64,000 nt of DNA from NCBI RefSeq assembly GCF_902506165.1, contig NZ_LR733817.1, positions 3,891,937 through 3,955,936 on the forward strand, given 5' to 3'. Positions 27,064 to 35,897 of the stretch are shown one piece after another. Origin of the DNA: Bosea sp. 29B. GTDB taxonomy: Bacteria > Pseudomonadota > Alphaproteobacteria > Rhizobiales > Beijerinckiaceae. Within the stretch, counting starts at the first letter, position 1. The number at the start of each line of letters is the position of its first letter. Under the pieces are notes generated by a model. It had not been told where the DNA came from, did no database searches, and was given only the letters and a program-made list of their open reading frames with translations. Both the position numbers and the translations under genes were made by a program.

Positions 27064-27906
27064 TCAGCGCCGGCTGACTGCGAAGGCGCCGGCGACGATC
27101 AGCGCTGCACCGGCATAGGTGGTCCAGAGCGGTATCTCGCCGAAGACGAACCAGCCGAGCAGACTCGCCCAGACCAGCGCCGTATACTCGATCGGCGCCA
27201 GCCGCGAGGCGGGCGCGCGGGCGAAGGCCGAAGTCAGCGACAGATGCCCGGCGACGCCGAGCGCGCCGCCTGCGAGATAGGTGAGCAAATCGCCACCACT
27301 CATTGGCTGGAAGACGTAATAGGCCGGCCAGGCCAGGCACAGCGCCGGTCCGGCATTCTGGAACAGCACGATGATCGCCGGGTGCTCCTTCACCGCGATC
27401 GTGCGCAGCAGGATCAGGTTGAAGGCATAGGAGACTGCCGAGACCAGCGCTGCGGCGACGCCGAGCTCGGCGCCGGTGACGCCGCCCTGCAGGCGCGGCC
27501 AGACCATCACCAGCATGCCGGCGAGGCCGAAGCCGAGCGCCTGCAGGATGCGCCCGTCGAGCCGCTCCTTCAGGATCAGCGCCCCGAGCAGGGCGACGAA
27601 GACCGGAGCGAGGAAGGACAGCGTCAGCGCCTCGGCCAGCGGCAGCACCGAGATCGAATAGAAGAAGCTGCCGGCGGTGACGATGACCAGCGGTATGCGG
27701 ATGCTGTTGCCGATCAGGCTCGTCCGCGTCGGCCGCGCCGGCCGCAGTACCGCGACGACGATGATCGCGCAGAAGGCGCCCGCCGCGAAGCGCATGAACA
27801 GCGCCAGCAGGAAGGGGTGCTGCTGCATCTGCGCCTTGATCACCGCGTCCATCGCGGTGAGCAGGGCGATGCCGAGAACCGCCCGCAGCGCGGTGTTGAG
27901 GTTCAT
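27064..27906 (-). CDS. DMT-family (EamA) transporter
   Basis: A 280-residue integral membrane protein with about ten helices in two EamA repeats. The first repeat includes AMDAVIKAQMQQHPFLLALFMRF, the second includes AAALVSAVSYAFNLILLRTIA and ASRLAPIEYTALVWASLLGWFVFGE. It exports a metabolite such as an amino acid, with unknown substrate. Start ATG 27906 overlaps the stop of the upstream acetyltransferase gene by 4 bp (ATGA), so the pair is translationally coupled. The frame is open further upstream but that region is the acetyltransferase gene. Confidence 0.92.
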   Translation of the reverse strand: MNLNTALRAVLGIALLTAMDAVIKAQMQQHPFLLALFMRFAAGAFCAIIVVAVLRPARPTRTSLIGNSIRIPLVIVTAGSFFYSISVLPLAEALTLSFLAPVFVALLGALILKERLDGRILQALGFGLAGMLVMVWPRLQGGVTGAELGVAAALVSAVSYAFNLILLRTIAVKEHPAIIVLFQNAGPALCLAWPAYYVFQPMSGGDLLTYLAGGALGVAGHLSLTSAFARAPASRLAPIEYTALVWASLLGWFVFGEIPLWTTYAGAALIVAGAFAVSRR

Positions 27907-28403
27907 GGCTGCGCCGGGGCGAGCGGCTTGCGGAAATGATATTCCCAGGTCGAGGAGATGTCGGCGAGATAGCGCTCGCCGGGCCAGCGCACGAAGCCGA
28001 GCTTCTCGTAGAAGCGGTGGCCGCGGGCGAACTTGCTGTCCGACCACAGCATCATCTCGCCATAGCCGCCGGCCTGCGCAAAGGCGAGGGTGCGGGCGAA
28101 CAGCGCCTGCGCCAGCCCGCTGCCGCGCTGGCTCGGATCGGCATAGACCTTGAACAGCTCGACCGCGTTCTGGTCGGGCACCGGCACGACGGCGATGGAG
28201 CCGGCGATCCGGCCATCCGGCCCGTCGGCGACCCAGAGCCTGCCGCCCTTTTGCGTATAGTGGCTGGCGGGACGGCGCAGCTCGGGGAATTCCGACCAGT
28301 CGAACCAGCAGTTCGGATACTCCGCGAAGGTCGCGGCGATCAGGGCGGCGAGCGGCTCCGAATCGGCGTCGGTGGCGTCGCGAAGGGCGGGCAGGGCGGT
28401 CAT
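27903..28403 (-). CDS. GNAT-family N-acetyltransferase
   Basis: A 166-residue acetyltransferase. The acetyl-CoA-binding motif A is in VYADPSQRGSGLAQALFARTLAFAQAGG, with DSKFARGHRFYEKLGFVRWPGERYLA as the C-terminal motif B. It transfers acetyl from CoA to an amine of an unknown acceptor. Coupled by a 4-bp overlap to the DMT exporter, which suggests acetylation followed by export, as in several toxic-amine resistance pairs. That functional link is inference. Confidence 0.9.
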   Translation of the reverse strand: MTALPALRDATDADSEPLAALIAATFAEYPNCWFDWSEFPELRRPASHYTQKGGRLWVADGPDGRIAGSIAVVPVPDQNAVELFKVYADPSQRGSGLAQALFARTLAFAQAGGYGEMMLWSDSKFARGHRFYEKLGFVRWPGERYLADISSTWEYHFRKPLAPAQP

Positions 28404-28468
28404 GACAAAGCGCTTAGGGCCAATAGGGGCCGCTGCAAAGATGGGGCGCTCGCGCTCCTGCCATGCCG

Positions 28469-29233
28469 TTATCGCAGCAGTGCGAGCGCGGCGTCTGTGG
28501 TCAGTTTCAGCGCGGCTGCGGCAAGCAGCAGATAGCAGGCGAAGAACAGCCGCTTCTGGTCGAGACGCTCATGCAGCCAGCGGCCGATCCAGACGCCGAT
28601 CGGCGCCGCCGGCAGCAAGGCGAGCGCGGCCCAGAGCGCCTGCGGCTGCTTCAGGCCCAGCGCGAGATAGGGCGGCAGTTTCAGGAGGTTGCCGAGCATG
28701 AAGAAGGCGATGGTCGTGCCGACGAAGGCGGTCTTGGAGAGCCCGCGCGCCAGGAGGTACATCGCGACCGGCGGGCCGCCGGCATGGGCGACGAAGGTGG
28801 TGAAGCCCGAGGCGGTCCCGGCCAGCAAGGCCAATGGCGGCGAGACTGGAAGCTGGCCGGCGGGGGCGGTCCGGCCGCGCAGGAACCAGTGCGCCGTAAA
28901 GGCGAGCGTGATGACGCCGATGATCAGCGTGACGATGCGGGCATCGACGATCAGGAAGACGGCATAACCGATCGCGATGCCGACGATCAGGCCGGGGATC
29001 AGCCAGGCGAGGTCCGGCTTCGACCAGGTCGAGACGCCGAAGCTGCCGATGGCGAAGAGGTCCATCGCGGCGATCAGCACCGCCACCATGATTGCGCCCT
29101 GCAGAGGATCGACGACGAGCGCCAGCAGCGGCACGCCGAGGATGGCGAGGCCGCCGCCGAAGGCGCCCTTGCCGATGCCCATCAGCAGGGTGGTGGTCCA
29201 GCCGACGAGATAGAACATCGGATCGCCCGGCAT
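28469..29233 (-). CDS. TauE/SafE-family membrane permease
   Basis: A 254-residue membrane protein with seven to eight helices. The conserved GKGAFGGGLAILGVPLLALVVDP near the N-terminus and GFTTFVAHAGGPPVAMYLLARGLSKTAFVGTTIAFFMLGN in the middle define the family of sulfite/sulfoacetate or organic anion exporters. Start ATG 29233. It diverges from the flippase gene. No sulfur genes are nearby, so the substrate is unknown. Confidence 0.9.
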   Translation of the reverse strand: MPGDPMFYLVGWTTTLLMGIGKGAFGGGLAILGVPLLALVVDPLQGAIMVAVLIAAMDLFAIGSFGVSTWSKPDLAWLIPGLIVGIAIGYAVFLIVDARIVTLIIGVITLAFTAHWFLRGRTAPAGQLPVSPPLALLAGTASGFTTFVAHAGGPPVAMYLLARGLSKTAFVGTTIAFFMLGNLLKLPPYLALGLKQPQALWAALALLPAAPIGVWIGRWLHERLDQKRLFFACYLLLAAAALKLTTDAALALLR

Positions 29234-29370
29234 CAGCTCAGCTCGTCATGACGGCGCGGAGCGAGGCCGCGCCAGTTTCCGCTTGGACAGGCGCGGTTTG
29301 GCGGTTAGGCGGGATCAGCGCAGTCATGCGCGGCCGGTGCTGAGTCGGCTTGCCCCTTCGCGATGGCGTC

Positions 29371-30795
29371 ATGACCGTACTCCTGCCCTTCGTGATCAAT
29401 GCCGGGCTAAACTTCATCCTCGGACTGCTCATCGCCTATTTCCTCGGCCCCGCCGAATTTGGCCGCTACGCCATCGGTGCGGCGATGCTCGTGCTGCTCA
29501 ACACCGCGCTGCTCGACTGGATCAGGCTCTCAGCCGTCCGTTTCTACTCGCAGAAGAGCCGGGACGAACAGCCGCAGATCAGGGCGACCCTCGATGTGCT
29601 GAGCGCGGGGATCACGCTCGCCTTGTGCGGCATCCTGGTCGCGGCCGTCGTCGCCGGCGTCGATTTCGGCCTGCCGGTCATGCTCGTCGCCGGCTCGGTG
29701 CTGGGCGGCATCTGCGCCGGCCTGTTCGACTATCACGGCGCCATCGCCCGGGCCCGTTTCCTCGATGCGGCCTATGCCCGCCTGATCATCATCAAGAACG
29801 TGCTCGCCTTGCTGCTGATGGTCGGCGGTGCCTGGTGGACGCGCGACGCGACGGTCGTGATGTTCGGCGGCGTCCTCAGCGCCATGGCGGCCCTGCTGGC
29901 GGTGCGGCGGGCGCTGGCGGACGCGCCGCTCTCCTGGTCGGCGGCGCGGCGCGACCTCGCACTCGACTTCGCGCGCTATGCGCTGCCGATCGTCGGCGCG
30001 AACGCGATCTACTCGCTGATCCCGCTGCTCAACCGCTCGCTGCTCGCCGATAGCAACGGCTTCGCCGAGGCCGGCTATTTCTCGCTCGCCGCCGATATGG
30101 GCCTGCGGCTGTTCGGCATGCTCGCCTCGACGCTGGAGATCGTCATGCTGCGAGAGGTACTGCGGCTCGACGAAACGAAAGGTGAGCGAGCGGCCCAGAA
30201 GCGCATTGCCGCCAATTTCGTGATCGTGCTGATGGTGTCGCTGCCGGTGGCCGCCGGCCTCTTCCTGGTGCTGCCGGCGTTCGAGGCGCTGCTGGTGCCG
30301 GTGAAATTCCACGGCCACTTCTCCGGCTATTTGCGCTTGCTGCTGCCCGGCCTGGTCGCGCTCGCGGTCTTCGCCGCCGGAATCTACCCGGTCTTCCTGC
30401 TCGGCAAGCGTACCGGCGTGGTGACGTTGGCGGCCCTCGCAGGCCTCCTCGTCAACCTTGCTCTGGTCTTCGCCGCCGGCGCGCTCGGCCCGGAACGCTA
30501 TGCGCTCGGCCAGACCCTCAGCTTCCTCGTGGTTCTCGCCATCACCGGCTGGGTGGGCCTGCGCTCGCTCCCGGTCTCCCCGAACTGGCGGGAGATCGGC
30601 ATCGTCATCGCGGCGGTCGTCGCCATGGCGATCGTCGTCTGGCCGCTCTCCAGCCGGCTCTCTCCTCTGCCTGAACTGCTGCTGCAGGGCACGCTTGGCC
30701 TAGTCGTCTATGGTGGGCTAATGCTCGCCTTCGACGTGGCCCGCTGCCGGACGCTGCTGCGGCTCTGGCTCGCCATGCGCAAGAGCCGGCGCTAG
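29371..30795 (+). CDS. Polysaccharide flippase-like (MOP superfamily) membrane protein
   Basis: A 474-residue protein with about 12-14 helices, related to Wzx/oligosaccharide flippases. Early residues MTVLLPFVINAGLNFILGLLIAYFLGPAEFGRYAIG match the polysaccharide synthase N-terminus (FLGPxEFGxY). It would translocate undecaprenyl-linked repeat units across the inner membrane. ATG 29371 is used; a TTG at 29350 is possible, and neither has a strong Shine-Dalgarno. Glycosyltransferases are absent nearby, though UDP-glucose dehydrogenase lies 4 kb downstream. Confidence 0.82.
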   Translation: MTVLLPFVINAGLNFILGLLIAYFLGPAEFGRYAIGAAMLVLLNTALLDWIRLSAVRFYSQKSRDEQPQIRATLDVLSAGITLALCGILVAAVVAGVDFGLPVMLVAGSVLGGICAGLFDYHGAIARARFLDAAYARLIIIKNVLALLLMVGGAWWTRDATVVMFGGVLSAMAALLAVRRALADAPLSWSAARRDLALDFARYALPIVGANAIYSLIPLLNRSLLADSNGFAEAGYFSLAADMGLRLFGMLASTLEIVMLREVLRLDETKGERAAQKRIAANFVIVLMVSLPVAAGLFLVLPAFEALLVPVKFHGHFSGYLRLLLPGLVALAVFAAGIYPVFLLGKRTGVVTLAALAGLLVNLALVFAAGALGPERYALGQTLSFLVVLAITGWVGLRSLPVSPNWREIGIVIAAVVAMAIVVWPLSSRLSPLPELLLQGTLGLVVYGGLMLAFDVARCRTLLRLWLAMRKSRR

Positions 30796-30963
30796 CGGAG
30801 GGCGTGAACCAGGCGTTTACCGCGTTTGCTCGGGGATCGCTAAGGTTAATCCTGGGAATTCGAGCGATTCAGCCGGTTCCGGGGCCGATAGAGTCAACGA
30901 TTCACCATTCATTTCAACGCATCGCCTCACGCTTCAAGCCTGTTGCGTAAAGAGAGTTGCGTC

Positions 30964-31776
30964 ATGCGTCCGCTCTATCTCGTTCCCTTTGTTGTGCTCG
31001 GCGGCGTGCTGCTGTCGGCTGAGGCCAATGCCGAGACCTATTGGCGCCCGGCCGATCCGATGGTCACGCATTCGGCCGGCCGCGGCCAATATGGCGGCGG
31101 CTTCATCGAGATGATGATGACCGGCCAGGACCCGACCGACTATGGCCGGGGCGGGGCGGTCTACAACCGGCCGCAGCGCGGCGCCTACGGCCAGCAGCCG
31201 ACGATGCGCCGCCTCTCCGACTATGAGGCCCCGGTACCGATGCAGGGCGATCCGATGGAGCCGCGCCGCGAGCGCCGCTCCGCCGCGCTCGGCGAGCCGA
31301 TCCCGGCCGAGCGGCCGATCGCGCGCACCCTCGATCCGCGCTTCCAGAAGCAGGAAGTCGCCTATGACGGCCCGCACAAGCCCGGCACCATCGTCATCGA
31401 TACGCCGCGCCGCTTCCTCTTCCTGGTTCAGCCCGGTGGCCGCGCCTTGCGCTACGGTATCGGCGTCGGCCGCCCCGGCTTCGAATGGGCCGGCATGAAG
31501 GCGATCACCCGCAAGGCGGAATGGCCGAGCTGGACGCCGCCGGCCGAGATGCTGAAGCGCCGTCCCGATCTGCCGCGTTTCATGGCAGGCGGCCCCGAGA
31601 ACCCGCTCGGCGCCCGCGCCATGTATCTTGGCTCCTCGCTCTACCGTATCCACGGCACCAACGAGCCGAACACGATCGGCCAGGCCGTCTCCTCCGGCTG
31701 CATCCGCATGAACAACGAGGATGTTGTCGACCTCTACGAGCGCGTCCGGGTCGGCGCCAAGGTCTTCGTGATCTGA
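30964..31776 (+). CDS. Exported L,D-transpeptidase (YkuD domain)
   Basis: A 270-residue secreted protein. The signal peptide MRPLYLVPFVVLGGVLLSAEANA is followed by a Gly/Pro/Arg-rich linker to about residue 130. The YkuD catalytic domain follows (PGTIVIDTPRRFLFLVQPGGRALRYGIGVG). The active site HGTNEPNTIGQAVSSGCIRMNNEDVVDLYERV contains the His and Cys. It cross-links meso-diaminopimelate residues of peptidoglycan or attaches proteins to it. A close paralogue is at 35898-36653. Start ATG 30964; the 168 bp upstream hold only a promoter-like region. Confidence 0.93.
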   Translation: MRPLYLVPFVVLGGVLLSAEANAETYWRPADPMVTHSAGRGQYGGGFIEMMMTGQDPTDYGRGGAVYNRPQRGAYGQQPTMRRLSDYEAPVPMQGDPMEPRRERRSAALGEPIPAERPIARTLDPRFQKQEVAYDGPHKPGTIVIDTPRRFLFLVQPGGRALRYGIGVGRPGFEWAGMKAITRKAEWPSWTPPAEMLKRRPDLPRFMAGGPENPLGARAMYLGSSLYRIHGTNEPNTIGQAVSSGCIRMNNEDVVDLYERVRVGAKVFVI

Positions 31777-31800
31777 GGCCGGCCGCACATCGCGCGACGG

Positions 31801-31858
31801 AAAGGGCCCGCCTGTCGCCAGGCGGGCCTTGTCGTTTCAGGGAGCTGCGCGGCGCTCA
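31801..31858. terminator. Bidirectional terminator between Ldt and LysR genes (cassette copy 1)
   Basis: Perfect 10-bp stem GGCCCGCCTG/CAGGCGGGCC (31805-31828) with a TCGC tetraloop. The whole 58-bp stretch, ending exactly at the stop codon of the minus-strand LysR gene, is nearly repeated at 33403-33461. Confidence 0.8.
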
Positions 31859-32851
31859 CTTGGGCGCAGTCGTGCCCGCCGTCCGTGGGATGGTCATCGC
31901 CGCCATGGCCGCGCCGACCACCGCTGCGCCGGCTCCAGTCGGGCGTAGGCCGCCGCGGATGGTGTCGATCACGGCGCGGAGCGGTGGCGCCATTTGCCGC
32001 TGGGCCGGATAGCACAGGTAGTAGCCGGGGAAGGGCGCTGACCAGGCCTCGAGTAGTGGGACGAGGCGGCCCTCAGTGATGTGGGCGGCAATCAGTTGCT
32101 GGCTGGCGAAGGCGATGCCGACACCGTCGACCGCCGCCTGCACTCCGAAGTCCTTCCTGTTGGAGATCAGCGGGCCATCGACGGCGACCTCGAACCATTT
32201 GCCGTTTTCCATGAACTCCCATTTGTACGGCGTCTTCTGGCCCGGCCAGCGCCAGCCGATGCAGCGATGGGCGAGCAGATCGCGCGGATGGGCCGGTGTC
32301 CCGTGCCGGGCGAGATAGTCGGGCGAGGCCACTGCGATCTGGCACAACTCCGGGCCGAGCTTCACGGCGATGAGGTCCTTGTCGATTACCTCTCCGAGCC
32401 GGATGGCGACGTCGTAGCCCTCCGCCACGATGTTCACGACGGCGTCGTCGAGGGTGACGTCGAGCACGACCTGCGGATAGGCGTCGCTGAAGGCACGCAG
32501 GATCGGGGTCAGGTGGAGGTCCGCCGCCGCCCGAAAGCAGTGCATCCGCACGGTGCCGGCGGGGTGGGCGCGGCGCTCACGGGTCTCGCCCAGCGCCTCC
32601 GCCAGCTCCTCGACGGCGGGCTGCACCCGTTCGAACAGCTTGGCCCCCGCCTCGGTCAGGGAGACGCTGCGGGTGGTGCGGTTGAACAGGCTGACTCCGA
32701 CCCGCTCCTCAAGCGCGCGGACCATTTGGCTCAGCGCCGAGGATGATACTCCGAGCCTTTCGGCCGCCCGGCTGAAGTTCAGCGAGCCGGCGACCGCCAC
32801 GAAGGCTCGGAGCTGGTTGAAGTCTCCGGCAGACAAAAGGGACGGGTTCAT
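31856..32851 (-). CDS. LysR-family transcriptional regulator
   Basis: A 331-residue LTTR. Helix-turn-helix: LRAFVAVAGSLNFSRAAERLGVSSSALSQMVRALEERVGVSLFNRTTRSVSLTEAG at about residues 14-68. The effector domain follows with GTVRMHCFRAAADLHLTPILRAF and LDVTLDDAVVNIVAEGYDVAIRLGEVI, as in the DsdC/PtxR-like group. About 30 residues beyond the usual C-terminus are Ala/Gly/Thr-rich. It is divergent from a small lumazine-binding-like gene, 111 bp away, and probably regulates it. Confidence 0.92.
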   Translation of the reverse strand: MNPSLLSAGDFNQLRAFVAVAGSLNFSRAAERLGVSSSALSQMVRALEERVGVSLFNRTTRSVSLTEAGAKLFERVQPAVEELAEALGETRERRAHPAGTVRMHCFRAAADLHLTPILRAFSDAYPQVVLDVTLDDAVVNIVAEGYDVAIRLGEVIDKDLIAVKLGPELCQIAVASPDYLARHGTPAHPRDLLAHRCIGWRWPGQKTPYKWEFMENGKWFEVAVDGPLISNRKDFGVQAAVDGVGIAFASQQLIAAHITEGRLVPLLEAWSAPFPGYYLCYPAQRQMAPPLRAVIDTIRGGLRPTGAGAAVVGAAMAAMTIPRTAGTTAPK

Positions 32852-32871
32852 GATCGTCTCGATTGCTTAGC

Positions 32872-32888
32872 TCAGCTTATAAGGCTGA
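32872..32888. promoter_or_regulatory. Candidate LysR operator TCAGC-N7-GCTGA
   Basis: Perfect 5-bp arms around TTATAAG in an AT-rich divergent promoter region, with further partial symmetry outside (TTAGC...TTAGA). Position between the LysR gene and its neighbour fits an LTTR binding site. Confidence 0.45.
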
Positions 32889-32962
32889 TTAGAGTGTGCA
32901 TATTAAAAAATCCACCGCTCATATTTATACTTTGTTGGATACTGAAGTTGAAGGAAATCATA

Positions 32963-33358
32963 ATGACGTCACAAGTTATGCCCTCGGCAGGAAATATAGA
33001 TGAGCTGGTCGCTTTGGCGAAAACCTATTTCGACGCTGTCTATGCGATGGATGCCGACAATTTTGCGACCATCTTCGACCCTGCCGCCTTTGTCACCCGG
33101 CGCGGTGATGGCAACAGCGTAGTGGTCACTCCTGTTGCCGCCTGGCTCGATATGGTCCGGAGCATGACGTCTCCGCGGGATGCGGGCAGCGTGCGCGCTG
33201 ACCAGATCCTCTCCATCGCCGTGACTCGCGACATGGCGCTGCTCAAGCTGCGTGTGCGGATTCCGCCTCGCGAAATGACCGACCTGCTGTCGTGCTTCTA
33301 CCTCAACGGGCGTTGGCAGATCGTTCAAAAGGTATTCGCCGCGGAGACGATGGCCTGA
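32963..33358 (+). CDS. NTF2-like protein, putative lumazine-binding type
   Basis: A 131-residue cone-fold protein: DELVALAKTYFDAVYAMDADNFATIFDPAAFVTRRGDGN, WLDMVRSMTSP, and MTDLLSCFYLNGRWQIVQKVFAAE at the C-terminus. It belongs to the SnoaL/NTF2-like superfamily, close to the Lumazine_bd_2 group; these bind small hydrophobic ligands or act as isomerases. ATG 32963 has AAGGA at 32951-32955. The surrounding 120 bp are unusually AT-rich for this window, hinting at later acquisition. Probably under the divergent LysR regulator. Confidence 0.8.
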   Translation: MTSQVMPSAGNIDELVALAKTYFDAVYAMDADNFATIFDPAAFVTRRGDGNSVVVTPVAAWLDMVRSMTSPRDAGSVRADQILSIAVTRDMALLKLRVRIPPREMTDLLSCFYLNGRWQIVQKVFAAETMA

Positions 33359-33402
33359 GGGTTCGACCGTTACCGTCACCTCGCCGGCCCTTCCTTCAAA
33401 CG

Positions 33403-33461
33403 AAAAGGCCCGCCTGTCGCCAGGCGGGCCTCGTCGTTTCAGGGGGGTGGTGCGGCGCTCA
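33403..33461. terminator. Bidirectional terminator (cassette copy 2)
   Basis: Same GGCCCGCCTG-TCGC-CAGGCGGGCC hairpin as copy 1, preceded by AAAA and continuing with matching sequence to the stop codon of the minus-strand DUF2076 gene. It separates two convergent genes, as does copy 1. Confidence 0.8.
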
Positions 33462-34277
33462 GGTCCAGTCGTCGTCGCCGCCGCCCGAGCCGTCGTCATA
33501 GCTACCGTCGTCATAATTGGCGTCCTGGTAGGTCGGCTCCTGATAGGCCTGTTGCGGCTCCGCCGTCGGCTGCTGGTCGGCGGCCGTCTGCGTATCCTTC
33601 GCCGCGTCGCTGTTCTGCGAGGCGTCCTTGTTCTGGGCGGTGCTGGCCTCAGCCGGCTTGGCCTCGCTCGCGCTCGCCGCGCTCTTGTTGCCGCCGAGCG
33701 CGTTCATCAGCATGTTGCCGGCGACCATGCCGCCGGCGACGCCGGCTGCCGTCGTCAGCGCACTCGCCATGAAGCCGCCGCCCCGGGCCGGAGGCTGCTG
33801 CGGCGCCTGGTTCTGCCACGAACCGGGGGCCGGGGCCGCGCCCATGCCTTGCTGCGAGGCCATTCCCTGCTGCGGCGCTGCAGCCTGGCTGCCCCAGGGC
33901 GGCGAAGCCGGTTGCGGCGCGGCGCGCTGCGGGAAGGATGGCACCGAGCCGGAGCGGGCCGGCTGGCTCGCGCCGCCGCCGAAGATGCCCGACAGGAAGC
34001 CGCCGGACTGCTGCGCCGGGGCAGGGGCCGGCGCGGGCGGCTGGTTGCGCAACTGCTCGACCTCGGCCTGCAACTGCTCGATCTGGCCCTGCAGGCTGGT
34101 GAGCGCCTGCTCCTGCACATAGACCGATTGCGCCATCGCATAGACTGCATAGGGCTGCTCGCGCAGCCTGTCGGCGATGAAGCGTTCAGCCTCGGGGTCG
34201 CGGGGCTGGTTGGCCGCCTGACGCAGGCGATCGAAAATCCCGGCGATCACGTCGCGTTCTTGCGGCGTCATCGTCAT
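33459..34277 (-). CDS. DUF2076-domain protein
   Basis: A 272-residue protein. The N-terminal 80 residues (TPQERDVIAGIFDRLRQAANQPRDPEAERFIADRLREQPYAVYAMAQ) form the DUF2076 helical part with a coiled coil, LQGQIEQLQAEVEQLRN. The middle is Pro/Gln/Ala/Gly-rich low complexity, then a Gly/Ala segment that may be membrane-interacting (MASALTTAAGVAGGMVAGNML). The C-terminus is a disordered acidic tail of Tyr/Asp/Gly (DDGSYDDGSGGGDDDW). It is a poorly characterised, possibly envelope-associated, alphaproteobacterial family. A second start two codons in (MTPQ) is possible. Confidence 0.85.
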   Translation of the reverse strand: MTMTPQERDVIAGIFDRLRQAANQPRDPEAERFIADRLREQPYAVYAMAQSVYVQEQALTSLQGQIEQLQAEVEQLRNQPPAPAPAPAQQSGGFLSGIFGGGASQPARSGSVPSFPQRAAPQPASPPWGSQAAAPQQGMASQQGMGAAPAPGSWQNQAPQQPPARGGGFMASALTTAAGVAGGMVAGNMLMNALGGNKSAASASEAKPAEASTAQNKDASQNSDAAKDTQTAADQQPTAEPQQAYQEPTYQDANYDDGSYDDGSGGGDDDWT

Positions 34278-34291
34278 CTCCTCTCATGTTG

Positions 34292-34311
34292 GACAGGGCG
34301 GTCGCCCTGTC
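34292..34311. promoter_or_regulatory. Palindrome upstream of the DUF2076 gene
   Basis: GACAGGGCG-GT-CGCCCTGTC, 9-bp arms, 14 bp before the DUF2076 start. The 2-nt centre makes an RNA hairpin unlikely and a protein-binding palindrome more plausible. No regulator is identifiable. Confidence 0.4.
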
Positions 34312-34392
34312 GCCCCGAAAGGTGGTGACGGCTTATGACGCTATCAAGGCGACGGTCCGGCGCCTTTCTGTCGCGTCGTCAGGGAAAGCGCT

Positions 34393-35697
34393 TCAGGCGT
34401 TGCCGACATTGACATAGGTGAAGCCGCGTTCGTGCATCTCGCTGGAGCGGTAGATGTTGCGCAGGTCGATGACGACGGGATGCCGCAGTGCCGCCTTGAC
34501 CCGGTCGAGGTCGAGGGCGCGGAAGGCGTCCCATTCCGTGACGATCACCAGCGCATCCGCTCCGTTGAGGCAGGAATAGGCGTCGGGTGCGTAGGCGATC
34601 TCGGGCATCAGCGTCCTGGCGCTCGCCATCGCCTCGGGGTCATAGGCGACGATCTCGGCACCGGCGTCGAGCAGCGCCGTCACGATCGCGAGCGAAGGCG
34701 CCTCGCGCATGTCGTCGGTGTTCGGCTTGAAGGCGAGGCCGAGGATGGCGATGCGCTTGGCCCGGACCGAGCCGCCGCAGGCGGCGATGACCTTGCGCGC
34801 CATCGCGCGCTTGCGCTGGTCGTTGACCGCGACCACCGTCTCGACCAGGCGCAAGGGGCTTTCCATGTCCTGCGCAGTCTTGATCAGCGCGAGCGTATCC
34901 TTCGGGAAGCAGGAGCCGCCATAGCCGGGGCCGGCATGCAGGAACTTGCCGCCGATGCGGTTGTCGAGGCCGATGCCGCGCGCCACCTCCTGGACATTGG
35001 CGCCGACCCGCTCGCACAGGTCCGCCATCTCGTTGATGAAGGTGATCTTGGTCGCGAGGAAGGCGTTGCCGGCGTATTTGATCAGCTCGGAGGTCCGCCG
35101 TGCGGTGAACAGGAGCGGCGCCGCATTGAGATAAAGCGGCCGATAGATATCCTCCATCACCTTGCGGGCGCGATCGTCCTCGGTTCCGATCACGATCCGG
35201 TCCGGGCGCTTGAAGTCGGCGATCGCGGCGCCTTCGCGCAGGAATTCCGGATTGGAGACCACGGCGAAATCGGCATCGGGCCGGGTCTCGCGCATGATCC
35301 GCTCGACCTCGTCTCCGGTGCCGACCGGCACGGTCGACTTGGTGACGACGACCGTGAAGCCGTCGATCGCGGCGACGACGTCGCGCGCCGCCTGGTGGAC
35401 ATAGGACAGGTCGGCATGGCCGTCGCCGCGGCGCGAGGGCGTGCCGACCGCGATGAAGACGGCATCGGCCGCCGCGACCGGTCCGGCGAGCTCGGTGGTG
35501 AAGGAGAGCCGCCCGGCACGGACATTGTTGGCGACGAGGTCGTCGAGGCCGGGTTCGTAGATCGGGATCTCGCCGCGCTTCAGGGCAGCGATCTTGCCGG
35601 CATCGGTATCGACGCAGGTCACCTCATGGCCGAAATCGGCGAAGCAGGCTCCAGAGACCAGGCCGACATAGCCTGAACCGATCATCGTCACGCGCAT
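34393..35697 (-). CDS. ugd: UDP-glucose 6-dehydrogenase
   Basis: A 434-residue NAD-dependent enzyme oxidising UDP-glucose to UDP-glucuronate, a precursor of exopolysaccharide and lipid sugars. The N-terminal Rossmann motif MIGSGYVGLVSGACFA, the SKSTVP-like VVTKSTVPVGTGDEVE, the catalytic Cys in GPGYGGSCFPKDTLALI near residue 263, and FKPNTDDMREAPSL in the C-terminal domain are all present. Size is standard. Close to the flippase and cell-wall transpeptidases, supporting an envelope cluster. Confidence 0.97.
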   Translation of the reverse strand: MRVTMIGSGYVGLVSGACFADFGHEVTCVDTDAGKIAALKRGEIPIYEPGLDDLVANNVRAGRLSFTTELAGPVAAADAVFIAVGTPSRRGDGHADLSYVHQAARDVVAAIDGFTVVVTKSTVPVGTGDEVERIMRETRPDADFAVVSNPEFLREGAAIADFKRPDRIVIGTEDDRARKVMEDIYRPLYLNAAPLLFTARRTSELIKYAGNAFLATKITFINEMADLCERVGANVQEVARGIGLDNRIGGKFLHAGPGYGGSCFPKDTLALIKTAQDMESPLRLVETVVAVNDQRKRAMARKVIAACGGSVRAKRIAILGLAFKPNTDDMREAPSLAIVTALLDAGAEIVAYDPEAMASARTLMPEIAYAPDAYSCLNGADALVIVTEWDAFRALDLDRVKAALRHPVVIDLRNIYRSSEMHERGFTYVNVGNA

Positions 35698-35838
35698 CTG
35701 GCGGTCTCATCGTCTCGTCGGCGGGCTGCCGACCGGCTGGGCGTAGCGCAAAACCGCGTCGAGGCAAATCGCAGCCGCACGGGGCTGGAGGAGTAGCCCA
35801 ATCTGGCGAAGGGACCGTGACGGTGCCGCGGCGACATG

Positions 35839-35867
35839 AAAAAGGGCGGCTGCGAGCCGCCCTTTTT
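35839..35867 (-). terminator. Rho-independent terminator
   Basis: GGGCGGC/GCCGCCC 7-bp stem, 5-nt loop, A5 before and T5 after, so it works in either direction. It follows the minus-strand L,D-transpeptidase gene and precedes ugd. Confidence 0.88.
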
Positions 35868-35897
35868 CGAAACGAGCCGGCTGGTCCGGCAGCAACC

